Positions 43,770 through 56,800 of a stretch of DNA of 64,000 nt are shown in pieces (within the stretch, counting starts at the first letter, position 1; each line of letters begins with the position of its first letter). This DNA is from Acanthopleura granulata (taxonomy: Eukaryota > Mollusca > Polyplacophora > Chitonida > Chitonidae). Made by a program: the position numbers and the translations under genes. Location: NCBI GenBank assembly GCA_016165875.1, contig JABBOT010000002.1, forward strand, positions 14,788,605 to 14,852,604. The letters are read 5' to 3'. The notes beneath the pieces were generated by a model. It saw only the letters and a list, made by a program, of their open reading frames with translations. It had not been told where the DNA came from and ran no database searches.

Positions 43770-45800
43770 CATCAACCAGTTAAGCTTCTACATGTAAGTA
43801 ACATTACTAATTGCATACCATATGGTGCATCAACATACTTTATTTAGTCTGATCCGGAGGAAAAAGGTAAAATATAACCTAAAGCTGTCTGTGTGGTTCC
43901 AGGTTGGAACTTCTGCATATGCGTGTACACATGTATGACATAAGCCTGTCTGATATGAGCTATAGTACATATGTACATGTAGTTGAAAATCTCGGCAAGG
44001 TCTGGCCCATTTTTTACATGTGCATGTATTCTTGTCTGTGTCACTTTACGCTGAACATCTCATATACTTCGAGGCCTTCGTCAGAGCCAGTCCGCAATGT
44101 AATTTTGCCTATATGACAAAGGTCTGCAGTTTCTAAAAAGAATCCAGGCTGATTACCACATGATAATTAGACACAATATTATCTTATATAAGTGACGGTC
44201 CACTAAAATTGTGACAGGAAGCTGAGAAAAACTGACTTCTGAAGGGAATGTTACATAATCTCAGGCGTGTTGATGCCACTGAAGTACTGTCGCAAACAAA
44301 TATAAACAAGGGTCCAGAGGCGACCAATTGAGGCCTGGAAGCTCTGGCCTTCATAAAGCTGGCCACTTGTTGTGGATAATCTTTTGGTGACTCAATATAT
44401 GATATAACCCCCCCCCCAAAAAAAAAAAAAACATCTGCATTTATTTCCATTTCTGGTGGAAAATCAAATAATTTTGAGATGGTATTGAAAGTAGAGGAAC
44501 TATAGGCCTACTATATCATTCCAATAGGTGAGGAAATAGGCCCCAGATTACCTCTGGCATTTGCAACTGAGCGGGAGAAATGCTTCATTCTATTTCTGCT
44601 AACCAGCAATGATAAAAACATATATTATCCTATATCTTTATATGCATGTTTGACCTATCGATACAAGCAATTTTACACTTGCCACGGCAAAAACATCATA
44701 ATGAGGAGGAGCAAATGCCACTCTTATCAAATTGATAATTACGCGTACAGACAAATTTATACACACAGCTGGACTGCTCCAGGATGACAAAACTGTCTTA
44801 AACTAGTTTACCTCATTTTTTTTTGCACAATACATTCCAAAAGTAAACAACCCTTGGAATTAAAATATTTAAAAATTTTACGACTCTTTTGGCATTAAGA
44901 TAAAGCTTGAATTAACTCTTAAGACAGCTTTATAATCCCTGGCTCACAATTAGGAAAGTGCAAGATTAACAACCATGACAACTACCACGACTAGGCATCA
45001 ATAGAACAAATGAGTATCATCTGTGTAACATTGGCATTTACTTTTCATGTACAATTTACTTTTTTATGTGCAAACAACATAAACTGTCAAACATGTATAA
45101 TTTGGAAAACAGAACACTGAGACATGTTGCCAATCATTAGTATTTCTAAACAAGAATATAGGCCTGCAGATACTGCGGGGCCTGCAGTGAGTGCATGTCA
45201 CCAATCTTCACTGGCGGTTGTGTGCCAGGTACTACTAAAAATTATAGCCTCAAATGAGACTGGTGAAACACGAAATGTCATAGAAACATCCATCTCCTAT
45301 ATCATTCACTGCACAGACAACAACTTCGTCACAATCCACCCATTTTGTACTATACATGTTCATGTACATATAGCATGGAGGCGCTCATAACTGTGCTTTA
45401 ACTTAAAGCCTATGTGCTCTTACAACACTGTTCAGATTAAAAGTAAATGATACCCTGTTTGAGACTACAGCGTCTGTACCAAAATCTGTTATTAACCTGC
45501 TGATGGCTTACAAATATGAAAATACTTACTCTCTCCACTTGAAGCAAATAAAAATGTAACTCAAAATCGCTGACCACCACTACTTCCGAGAACAGTGTGG
45601 AGAAAATGAAACCAACTCGACTGCAAAGTGCTAATGGTAATTTACCCCAGTGCAAAAAGCACTAGGCCCCGAAACTATCTCTGAGCACAGCTTTCTGCTT
45701 TGAAGAAAAATTAGTTTCCAAGTTTTGTTGTCTATAGTGTCTAAAATTGTTACTCTTTATCTGGTATGTTGTTTAAAAAGACAAAATGTGTTGTTTTAGT
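43770..45800. other. Upstream region of the CRADD-like gene
   Basis: No coding gene supported. Contains short C and A homopolymers near 44410-44430. One or more non-coding 5' exons of the CRADD-like gene are expected here on the minus strand but cannot be placed. Confidence 0.45.
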
Positions 45801-45814
45801 ACGGGTATAATCAA

Positions 45815-45960
45815 CTGGGGTATTGCCTGGTAAACATCTTTGTCATTGCGCCGGCGCAAGCTTCCTTCACAACGAGGCAGTGCGCGGCGCATTCCGCATT
45901 CCTAGACGCTTGGGCGGTTTCAATCAACAACTGGCAAAAGAACTGTTGAAATATGGTTTG
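45815..45960. promoter_or_regulatory. Candidate bidirectional promoter, GC-rich
   Basis: The only clearly GC-rich patch in the interval (cattgcgccggcgcaagctt, then ggcagtgcgcggcgcattcc), between two divergently transcribed genes that both show a 5' UTR acceptor before their first coding exon. At 45821-45835 the sequence tattgcctggtaaac resembles an imperfect X-box (RFX site, GTTNCC-x-GGNAAC type), which is typical upstream of intraflagellar transport genes such as TTC26. Promoter function is inference. Confidence 0.35.
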
Positions 45961-46102
45961 TAAAAATCACTGGGATAGCCAGTTCATCTTATTTCCCGTA
46001 TTGTATAGATGATGCTAGAATTAGAAACGTTAATAGGGCAGTGGAATTGACGTCTACTGTCGGCAATTGCTCTGCTGTTTTTGTTGCTGCATGAGTGCAT
46101 GT

Positions 46103-46760
46103 TCATATGTTTGAGACTGTCATACATGTAGTTAGCTCTAGCGGGCTTACCCACAGATTATTATCTATAGAGGCTAATTCCAAGATCCTTGCTACTCCCT
46201 GAAGCTGTATTTTGCAAACATACCATGCTGTACCTTTCAGTTTGATGTTGGCATCAATACAAGATTTAGTTCCGCAGACCCACATGTCTTAAGATGTTGG
46301 TTGTCCCGTGTTGTCGGGTCGCCCAGCCTCTAGCAAATGCACACTGCTATAAAACTCCATGATCGTAGATCCATTTCGTAAGTCATTCGTGCCAGACAGG
46401 CCATGTGGACAACTACGTCATCCTCTGCTAGTTGGAAGTAAACATCACCACCAAAGCTGGTTCCCAAAACGATGACAAAAATGTTAACATGACCATTCCG
46501 ACACGAATGACTTCCGAAATGTCGAGGAGTTTTGTATTTACTAGAGGCTGTGCAACCGAACAACACGGGACAACCAACGGCTTAAACATGTGGGTCTACA
46601 GAAATAAATATTTTATTGATGCCAACATCAAACAGAGAGGGGACAACATGGTATGTTGGCAAAATACAGCTTCCAGGGAGTTGGAAAGATCTTGGGCTTA
46701 GCCTCTTAGATAATAATCTGTGGATAAGCCCACAAGAGCTATGTCCTAATATACTACATG
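46103..46760. repeat. Large fold-back repeat
   Basis: Arms of roughly 230 bp: the left carries cttacccacagattattatc and gatgttggcatcaatacaag, and the right their reverse complements (gataataatctgtggataag; attgatgccaacatc). Pairing goes on inward (catttcgtaagtcattcgtg against cacgaatgacttccgaaatg), leaving a small loop near 46400-46480. No coding sequence, probably a non-autonomous transposon. Confidence 0.75.
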
Positions 46761-47109
46761 TGCAACTATAAACAGTAGATGTAACCCCCCCCCCCCGCCC
46801 CGGCCATCCAAAAAAAACACTGTTTACTTTGCAAATCCCCTGCTTAATTTACGTGAGATTTGATTTTCACATTTAGAGCACTACAGTCTGTGATTTTCAG
46901 ACTGTTAAATGTACATGGAAATGATGATGCAGAGCCTTAATTAGTCAGATGGTCCTATACTAGCTCTTGGTCCTATACCACATGTAACTCCAGTCCAGGT
47001 AGACCCGAAGCTCATTATGTTTTGACCACGGAGCTACAGGAGCTGTAACTGCAAAATTGTAGTAAATCTGGAGTTTTTGTGAGCTGCATACATGACATAG
47101 CAAACTTAT

Positions 47110-47432
47110 AGGAACAGTTCAGACCCACAGCAACTAGAAAATGACAACTGTGGTGGTCTTACCTTTACTCTCTAGCCATGCTCAAAGTACTAAGCCCAAT
47201 GTTACCCATACCAGTCTGATGGAATGGCAGTAACACTTTCCTTGACTCGGTTAATGTGTATTGTGGCAAGACAGCAATAGCTACACCTCTTACAACAGCT
47301 TCCTAGACCAGTGAGATAACCGTCTGGTATGGATAATATGAGGTTTCATACTTTGTTGCTGGCTGGAGGGTAAAAGATGAAGGTAAGACCATTGCGTTAG
47401 TGGTTTTCTAGTTGCTGCTGGTCTGAACTGGA
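47110..47432. repeat. Second fold-back repeat
   Basis: Left arm (47114-47230: gttcagacccacagcaacta, then cccataccagtctg) pairs with the right arm (47318-47430: cgtctggtatggataat, then tagttgctgctggtctgaac). It also overlaps longer-range complementarity with 46986-47010 (taactccagtcca). Non-coding. Confidence 0.65.
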
Positions 47433-47834
47433 GTTATGTGTCGGTTATGTGTATGGAGAATGCAGGGCGCAAGAACTCTGGACTTACCACAAGGTATTGC
47501 AGCTAAAGCTCCTGTAGGTCAATGCTCTAAATGTAAGGAGTGCAAGATCTTAGGGGCTACATGTAATCCTATACAGTATCACTCTGTGACTCAGTCATAT
47601 ATTATCCATGGCCTCTGGTGAAGACTGGTCAATAATCCGTACCTCTCACCACCATCAGTATGTCTGCACTCTTTGCCATGATGTTCCAGTGGTGCCAGCA
47701 CTGGCAGCATGGTCTTTCCCTTCCACAAGGAGACAGTGTATATATACATGTACATTCGAAGGACTCCTTGAGATCACATGCCTAAAAAGTGTAGTAAAAT
47801 CCAAACATGCATACATACATATTCAATTGTGCAG

Positions 47835-50800
47835 ATGCTTTCAAGGACCAAGCCGGCCACTGGGCCTGGCTCAAACACACCTGCAAAGGACCAGAAGAAG
47901 AAAAAGAAGCTTCCAAAGCTGGAAGATTTTCTTCAAGCTAGAGACTATACAGGAGCAATCACTCTGCTTGAGGTAAGGCATAAAGTACATTGTCATTAAT
48001 ACAATCGTTTCAGATTTATTATAGAAACATGTCATGTTGTAACTAATTTTGAAATGTTTGTGATTGGAATTTCTGAAATACATCTACATCATCATGTAGT
48101 TTTAGCATTGTGTATTCTCTCAGACAATCTGTGAAAAAAGGGTATGGGCATATTTGAAGGGATAGTGAACATCAAGCCTGCAAACAGGTGCCTGACATTT
48201 TGAAAACACCCCTTTGGTGAAACTTTCTTAACTGTTTTAATTGTATGCAGTAAAAGATATCTGATAAAATATCTGTAGGGGTCCCTGTTGTGTTTTCTCA
48301 TACCTGCAGGTGCTTGTCCAATCATAAAATAATTTTAATTGGTAGTTTTGTATGTATCCTGGAAAACATTGATACTTTTGGAGTAAAAACATGTACATGT
48401 AAAATCTTTCACTTATTTTGTTTTGTGTTCTTGTATTTATGTATTGACTTTTAATGTGCATTCATTGACAACTTTTCTTGTAGTTTAACCGCAATACAGG
48501 AAAAGGTAATGAAGAAACAGATTTCTGGATAGCATTCTGCGCTTTTCATTTGGGTGATTATAAGAGAGCAATGGAAGTGAGTAACTACATTTATATGAAT
48601 GTTCATACTTGTGTCTACATTATAAACTTTACCAAGTACTACATGTTTCATCATTAGCATCATCCAGCTTTTGTCACTGTTGCCTTGATGATGATACACT
48701 TTTACACTTAACCTGATTCCTAGCCTGCATTCTCATGAGTTTGAACATCATTACAGTCCCAGAAATGATGCTGGAAAACTTCTGTTTCCTTCCATGTGCA
48801 GCAGGACATAACACGGTACTTTAACATTGCTGCCAATTTGAAGAATTGAAGCGTGTTGAACCTTATCTTTTCGAAACCGTATGTAAAAGAAAATATTTGA
48901 TTTTCAAGGTATTTGGTAATTATTCTACTCGTCTTGATGGGACTTTCATATGTTAATATAATATGTTTTCATACACAAGCAGAAATAATATGTGTACCCG
49001 TTACTACACGTACTATGCAAATACAGCTGAAACATTCTGTTTGAAGTGAGGTGAACAGCAGAAAGGAGCTTTAAATATTAAACTGTTAATGTGCTGATTT
49101 TCAGGAATATGAGAGGATGACTCACCGTGATGGCTGTCATCCAGATGTGTGGACCAATTTAGGCTGCTGTTACTTCTTCCTGGGGATGTACCCAGAGGCA
49201 GACAGGGCTGCTCAGAAAGGTAGACTGTAGTGTATGTGGGGCTAACTGAGCATGTAACCAGAGGCAAACAGAGCTGGCTGTAGTCTGTGTGTGCTGTGTC
49301 AAAGATGCAGTTAAAGCTAAGGAAGAGTGTTCTCCATAGTTGATGTGTATGTGTCGTGTGTATAATCCTCTGGAACTTGGTTGCCACATTGTGGTTGAAA
49401 TAGTGCTAAGCCATGTTTTGTGTTCATTTAAGCTAGAAGTGTGTGACCTGAATGGAGGACTGTAGTTGCAACTCTTATTATTAACGAATTACACTAATGA
49501 TGTGAAAGTCTACAGTATTCCCAAATTACACAGAAAATTCTCATCTACCATGCATAAAAAGTAGCTTTTCAGTTCACATTTATTTTTATACAGTGCAGTC
49601 CAGGCTAAAAGTCACATGCATGCAGGAGACTAACGCACTCCTAGAGGTCTTGTATACCGCTCGTTTAGCAGTTGTACACGGCCAGTAGAGAGTTTGTGGA
49701 CAGACAGTGACATGCAGAATCAGAGATCAGGCCACTCTGATTGACCACGCACCTGGCAGAGCATTGTTAGGCCTACACACTGGCTGTGAACAGTTGACAG
49801 CAGAAAAACTAGTTCCATTTTATATACCATGAGCTAACTGTTTTTCAAAGACCAACTGGATTAAAATATGTTAGGTGTGATTTTGGTCGGATAGTGGGAA
49901 TCTTCTTGCATTTTGTTGTGTTTTACTAAGTCCATGAGAGTGCTGTAATGGATCACATAGACTGCTGAACTGACACATTCTATGGTTCCCATATATAGTT
50001 AAAAAGTGGACATATAGTCTTTGGTTTCTTCTGTAGGTTTCTCTAGTTCTTGGAGTCGTCGGTCAGTGAAAATTAATCTGGTGACAAGAAATTTAGAAAA
50101 CCAAACTGACAATTGGACACCGATGCTTCATGCAACAACAACAATGCGACATTGGTGAAAGAAGATTTTCACGTAAAAAAGAGGTTAAAAGAAAGATAGT
50201 CACTTGTAGTCTATACAGAATTAGGTATGGTCTATATAACAAAGCCATGTGGAAGAAAGAACTTCATTCTGACAGGTTTCTCACAATAAAAATGTCTCAC
50301 ATTTTCAAATTTTCTGAAAGATTTCATGACCTATCGGGTAAAGTTTATATTTCCTCTTCTAACACATGGACATCCAACTTCAAAATGTATGCATAGAATT
50401 TATTCCACTCTTTTAATTTGCGGTTAACGACGGACCGAAATGAATGAAGTTAAAATGGTAGAGAAATTTATCCGTTTCCTCCCACAACACTGGCCGATGT
50501 CGTATGAGTGAAATATTCTTGAGTAGGCTATTTTGTAAAACACCAATCAAGTAAATAAATCGTATTCTGAATACTGGCACAAATGTGTGTATATATACAT
50601 GGAGCTTACATTACTTGTAATATATATACCTTTTGGGAGTTTTTTTTGGCTAGAGTTGTAGTGATCTGATGTTCATGTGTCTGAATGAGAAATATAATGG
50701 CAGCTTGCAGCGGATTATTGAAGGCTTTTAAAGTACTTTTACTCACAAGTGCCTTTAAAGTGTCATGCAGATAAGTATAGCTTAGGAGAGCATGTGTAAG

Positions 50801-53800
50801 CTTGGTTTCAAGCAGGGACAAATTACCAAGAACAAGAGGCATTTTATATTGGTGTAGGTAAATATTACTCAAAAATGTCCAACATTATTTACATGTACAT
50901 ATTGTAAGGTTTTGAGAATCTTAAACAAAACGAATAAATTAATCTCCCAAAAGTGCTGGGGCTGAATTAAATAATCCTGTATACATCAGCTCTACAGCAG
51001 GTAGCGGTACTGTCAACCAGTCTGTAGACTATTCATGATATAATCTTGAGACTTCATAAAAACACCAGTCAAACTGCATGTAAATACATCTAAGTACAAC
51101 AGCCATTTGGGTCACGTGCTGAAAACTGAAAGCATGCATCCATCAGTGAGAGGTGTGGCTACACCAGATACATGGCATATTTACATCCCTGATAAAGTTA
51201 ATGATCTGATTTTGTTGTGCTCACGTGAGTCATACAGTAAAATAAAATTTCTGCTTTTCACAGCTACGGGTAATATGTTTACAAATGCATGTACCCAAAG
51301 CAGAGTGTTCATCTCAAACAAGTATATATGTATGTACCAGTAGTGACTGAAACTACATTCAGACCTTCCAACCGTAATCCTACGCTTCAGCGGGTCTCTG
51401 GATTAGGCTTCACAAAGATACTAGTAGAGCGCTTGTCTATGGCCTTTAGAGTGGTAGCACTGCTCTACCAGATCGCTACTGGCAATCTACAACTGACTTT
51501 TAGAATGGGCTGTACTGTACCTCCTGAACATTCAGTTAAAAGTCAGATTACATGGTAACCCTATCTTGAGACTACATATGTGTTTGGACAAAGAGTTCAT
51601 CCCAAAGAGGTAGATACAAGAAGAGAATTTGCACAGATGTTTAATTAGGGTAATAGTTACCTCAGGTTATTGTGGTGTCACATTTTCAGTGGTCATTGTA
51701 GGACAGTGAGTAATTCCCAGTATCTGATGTTTTATTCAGGACCAAAGAGCCGCCTACAGAACCGCCTCCTGTTTCATCTCTCTCACAAGTTTAATGATGA
51801 GAAACGGCTGATGGGTTATCACCAGAACCTCCAGGATATTATTGAGGATCAACTGTCGTTAGCCTCAATCCACTACCTGAGGAGTCATTACCAGGAGTCC
51901 ATAGACATATACAAGAGGATACTTTTAGACAACAGGTCTGTCACTGCTCACCCTGATACAATTTTTAAAACAGGTGTCCTGCTCTGTATGTAGTACATGC
52001 ATTTTTATGTAGTGGGGAGTCTGCATGTTTTTTCTCACAGTGAAGCAAGATATTGTTAGGTCAGAAATAGAGTGTAGCCCAACATCTACAATGCTATACT
52101 ATATGAGTTTCTGTTGTGAAGTTGTTCTGTCTTTAATGTGACAATATCATCAATGTGACGGAGCTGAAAAAGGTGTTGAGTTGTAGTTATCTGGCAGTAC
52201 TTGCTTGTATGGGGTTAGTATCACTTTCAACATCATATGAGTCTTATTCTCATGACTAGAACTAGAACTACTGGCCAGATGTATTATTTGGTTTGTGGTT
52301 GACAAATCTGTTTAAAATTTGAGTGGTAGATCAGACATTATTGATCAACAGTTGATGAGTGTTATTTTTAGGGGTCCACGCAGGAAGTCCTGCGGGACAC
52401 TATTGTTTTCGTTCGGATTATTATTTGATTTTGTGTGCAGCCTACAGCCTAGACTGCTTGACCTGAAATTTTGCAGTGTTATTCTGTGAGCACCACGAAG
52501 CATGATTTTTAGGTCACATGGTTTGGCGACCATATTGGATTTTATATTTTAAACGTCGTCTTCTCAAGAACAGCTGAACGGATTGATATAAAATTTAATA
52601 TACAGGTAGACCATTCCCAGATACAATAAGTTTGAGAAAATCGTTTACTTGTGGTAAAAACTGTGGAAGCTCGCCATTGGACGAAATTGTGACGTCAAAA
52701 GTAGTTTTGAAATTTTAAATTTTTTTAATGCATTCCAATGTATTTTGGAACGAGGATTCCCAGTCTGCCTTTGGTTTTTGTCTATCTTTGTAAGTTTTTG
52801 AGATATGGTCCAAGAACTTTTTTCAGTTACATAATTTCAGTGACTTATGACTCGAAAACTATGAGAGCTAGAAATCTGAAACTTGCACCAAATTGTAGCT
52901 TAAAGTGTGCACTTTGAGCAATGTGCGAACGGATTTGAGCTGCGGTCAATAGTTTTCTCACTGGTAATGCTTTAATGACACCAGCCTATTTCAGAAATAG
53001 AAATCTCAGCCTGTGCATTTAACATAGACTTTGGAGGTAACTATGTTTTACTTATTCTACATGTGCTGTTGCTAACTTGCCACATTGGTCGGCCACCTGT
53101 CACTGAAACGAAGAATTGAACAATTCGCCCTCCTCTCCACATCTTTTAAAGAACAATTTTGAATGCTTGCATGTAAAGTAGCCCTCTTTGTAATGGATCT
53201 TGGGTAATTCTCAACAATTCCGACGGCATTCCCCCATGCCCCCGGGCTGTTACTATTATGAAATAAGTTCAAAGGCACGGCACAATCTCAGCACAATGTC
53301 TGCGCACGCATGTACGTTGAGTGATTACGAGCCCAATCTATGCAACTCTTATTAGGCCAAATTCAACCGTTTAAGAAATGTCACGGTATCTAGCTTCTTT
53401 CCAGCTCTAGACCTTACACACCCATAAGGAAGAGATGGGCTTTAGGATGCCAAGCAGGAAAGTAACTACCAAATTGTTAGCCATGCCTCTGGACTGGTGA
53501 ACTGTTTTGAACGAAACAACACACAACATGGCTTATTCCTTCATGCTATTTAGACCAAAATTTCATATCTTTATAGTCTCCTAACATTTCCTTCCAGCAA
53601 TATGCAGTCTGATCTGGCACACTTGTATACGTGGACTAGCAAGTCCGACGGGACATTCGAGTGGCATGACTGCAAGGTCATGTGTCGATGTTATGATCGC
53701 CAAGGCCTTAACACGGGCCTCAGGCCATGCTGGTGTTCAGTGATAAACCCATTGTGCATGATATTTGCTAGTTTAGGGTTCAAATCTATGTTTCCTTTTA

Positions 53801-56800
53801 TAGTATGTTTGCCAGAAGCATCATTAAGTTTTCAACTTGTTTCGTAGCTTTATGATCATGTATATGTACGTGGAGCCCGGCCGAAACTGCTTGATTTCTA
53901 GTTTGATTTGATTTTTTTTATTAACTGAGGTCATTAACTTTCATCTTTTCTTTTATCCTTAAGACTTTAATACTTGAGGCCAGGTGACTTTAGCTGGTTG
54001 TTTTGTTTCATGTACATATATGGTACACTGACTTGCTCAGCACCAACCTAGTCTGTCTATGGACCCTCATACAAGTGTGACACAACCTAATCTGTCTGTG
54101 GACCATGGTACAAGCGTGACACAACCTAGTCTGTCTGTGGACCCTCATACAAGTGTGACACAACCTAATCTGTCTGTGGACCATGGTACAAATGTGACAC
54201 AACCTAGTCTGTCTGTGGACCCTCATACAAGTGTGACACAACCTAGTCTGTCTGTGGACCCTCGTAAAAGTGTGACACAACCTAGTCTGTCTGTGGACCC
54301 TCATGCAAACGTGACACAACCTAGTCTGTCTGTGGACCCTCGTACAAGTATGACACAACCTAGTCTGTCTGTGGACCCTCGTACAAGTGTGACACAACCT
54401 AGTCTGTCTGTGGGCCCTCATACAAGCGTGACACAACCTAGTCTGTCTGTGGACCCTCGTACATGTGTGACACAACCTAGTCTGTCTGTGGACCCTCGTA
54501 CAAGTATGACACAACAGAGTAGTATTTGTGATACATGTGTAATACCCATCATGTATGTTTGTATACTGATCTGTGTTGTTCATACATGCATTTATTTATG
54601 TATTCGTTTTTTTTTAAATGTAATTCCTGTTTCTAATCCAGAGATTACCTGGCATTGAATGTTTATGTGGCTCTCTGTTACTACAAGTTGGATTACTATG
54701 ATGTATCTCAGGTAAGATATTGAGGAGTAAAAGTGTTTCCATGTTTCCATGTCACCACAATATAAATGATGTACAGTATTGAGCTTTGGGATGTGAAATG
54801 GAAACACCTGTGTCTTACCCTTTCTGATGACAATAGACTAATATTTTGGATGTGTAAACATGTATGTTTTTCTTCATAAATTTATCATGTATTTATGTTA
54901 TTTGTTGAAAAATGTAAATAGTAAAAATAAGAGATTCTTTCACAACTTGTTGATTAATGATCGCTTATGGCCATACATGACAGTGGCTGTGTACTTGTTG
55001 CTGCCGTAAAATTTCTATGTGTGTATAATGAGTGATGGGAATCTGTCAGTGGTGATACTCTCATTTCAGGAGGTGCTTGCAGTTTATCTCCAGCAACAAC
55101 CAGACAGTGCCATTGCCCTCAACTTGAAGGCCTGTAACCACTTCAGGTTGTACAATGGCAAAGCTGCAGAGGTGAGAACAGTTCTGGTGGTAAAGATGTT
55201 GTTGGTGTAGGTAGTTTCACCACAGGGTATCAATGTTGAATAGGTGTCCTGGACCATCACCTGTGCTGTTGGCCATCTTTCTTAATTTATCTTTGCTGTA
55301 GTGCCCTCTGCTGACTTTTCATGTTTTCTGTTTTCATGGTATTTTAGTAGGCTTGCTTATAAATGGTCACATCGATGCAGTCACGGTGGGTTCAAGCCCA
55401 GGTCTTGCTGGCTTCCTCTCTGGTTGCACATGGGAAGGTCTTCCAGCAACCTGTGGATGTTTGTGGTTTTGCCTGGGCTGTGTGTGATTTCCTCCCATCA
55501 TAATGCTGGCCGACATCATTATCTTGAAATATTCTTGAGGACGGCGTAAAACACCAGTGAAATAAATAAATATAGATGATCATTTATTCCTTTTTTCCAA
55601 TAATATTCCTTAATGTTTATAATACATTGTGTGTACAATTGAACCTGGAAATCAGAATTGGCTTTTGGATAGAAGCTATGACACATTGTATTCTGGTGAA
55701 AACTACCATCCTTATTGTTGTCTTGTGAGATGTTGTAGAAGTAAATGTTTGGTGTATGAACATCTTCACAGGCAGAACTGAAGAGCCTTCAAGACATGGC
55801 CTCTCCCTCATTCTTGTTTGCAAGAGATCTCATCAAACATAATTTGGTAAGATTTATTGTATTTGACATCCCAGAGATAAAGAACTGGCGTTAAGCTAGT
55901 GGCATGTATATGGTTAAAGCCTTTAATTATGAAGTGTTTTTAATGGAAATGTCTTAAAATGTCATTTTGACATGGGTAGTGGCTGAAAGGTTGAAATGCT
56001 TAAAAAAAAAACTGATTGCCATCATGTAAATGAATGATTCATGGCTTTGTGCAACAGTCAAATAAGGGAATAAATAAATTTTATTTTAAAATCTCTACAG
56101 GGATGTAAATTTCGTACCAGATGAATTTCTATGCAGAGGTTGCTTCAAGCAGTGTACGAGAGTGTTGTTTGTTTCTGTAGACAGCATTGTGTTGTCACAC
56201 TGTACACAAAAGTGACCAGTACTGATCATGCCTTTTAGGTTGTGTTTCGAAGTGGTGAAGGGGCCCTGCAAGTATTACCTCCCTTGATTGATGTTATTCC
56301 AGAGGCTCGACTGAACCTTGTGATATACTATCTGAAACAAGGTAAGTGTCAGAATGTACTCTGAACTACTACATTTTAATAACATTCATATTATTTACAA
56401 CAGCAGACTGTTTTCTTTAATTGTATCTGTTGCATTTCCATGAAAATAAATGTAATTATCTACAATATTCATGTACATGTATACAGTGCAGTTGTCTCCA
56501 AAAAATTTCAAACAATTTGTGAATATGTTTTTTTTTTAAAAATCTCTTTAAGGATCATTCAGACAGTTATAATTTGTATTTGTTTCATGTACCTTTTGTA
56601 TTTTACGATCTGATGACAGATGATGTAATTGAGGCATACAACCTGATCAAGGACCTAGAACCCACCACACCGCAGGAGTACATTCTGAAAGGTGTTGTCA
56701 ATGCTTCACTGGGACAGGAACAGGGCTCTGTAAGACACAGTTTTTGTGGGTTTCTTAAGAGTGTTTGCTAGTGTACATGCGCTCTAACCACTGTGATACT

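Noticed and set aside
54008..54658. Long open frames of 191 and 199 codons on both strands
   Set aside because: Produced by a 39-bp repeat, a multiple of three, within a TTC26 intron.
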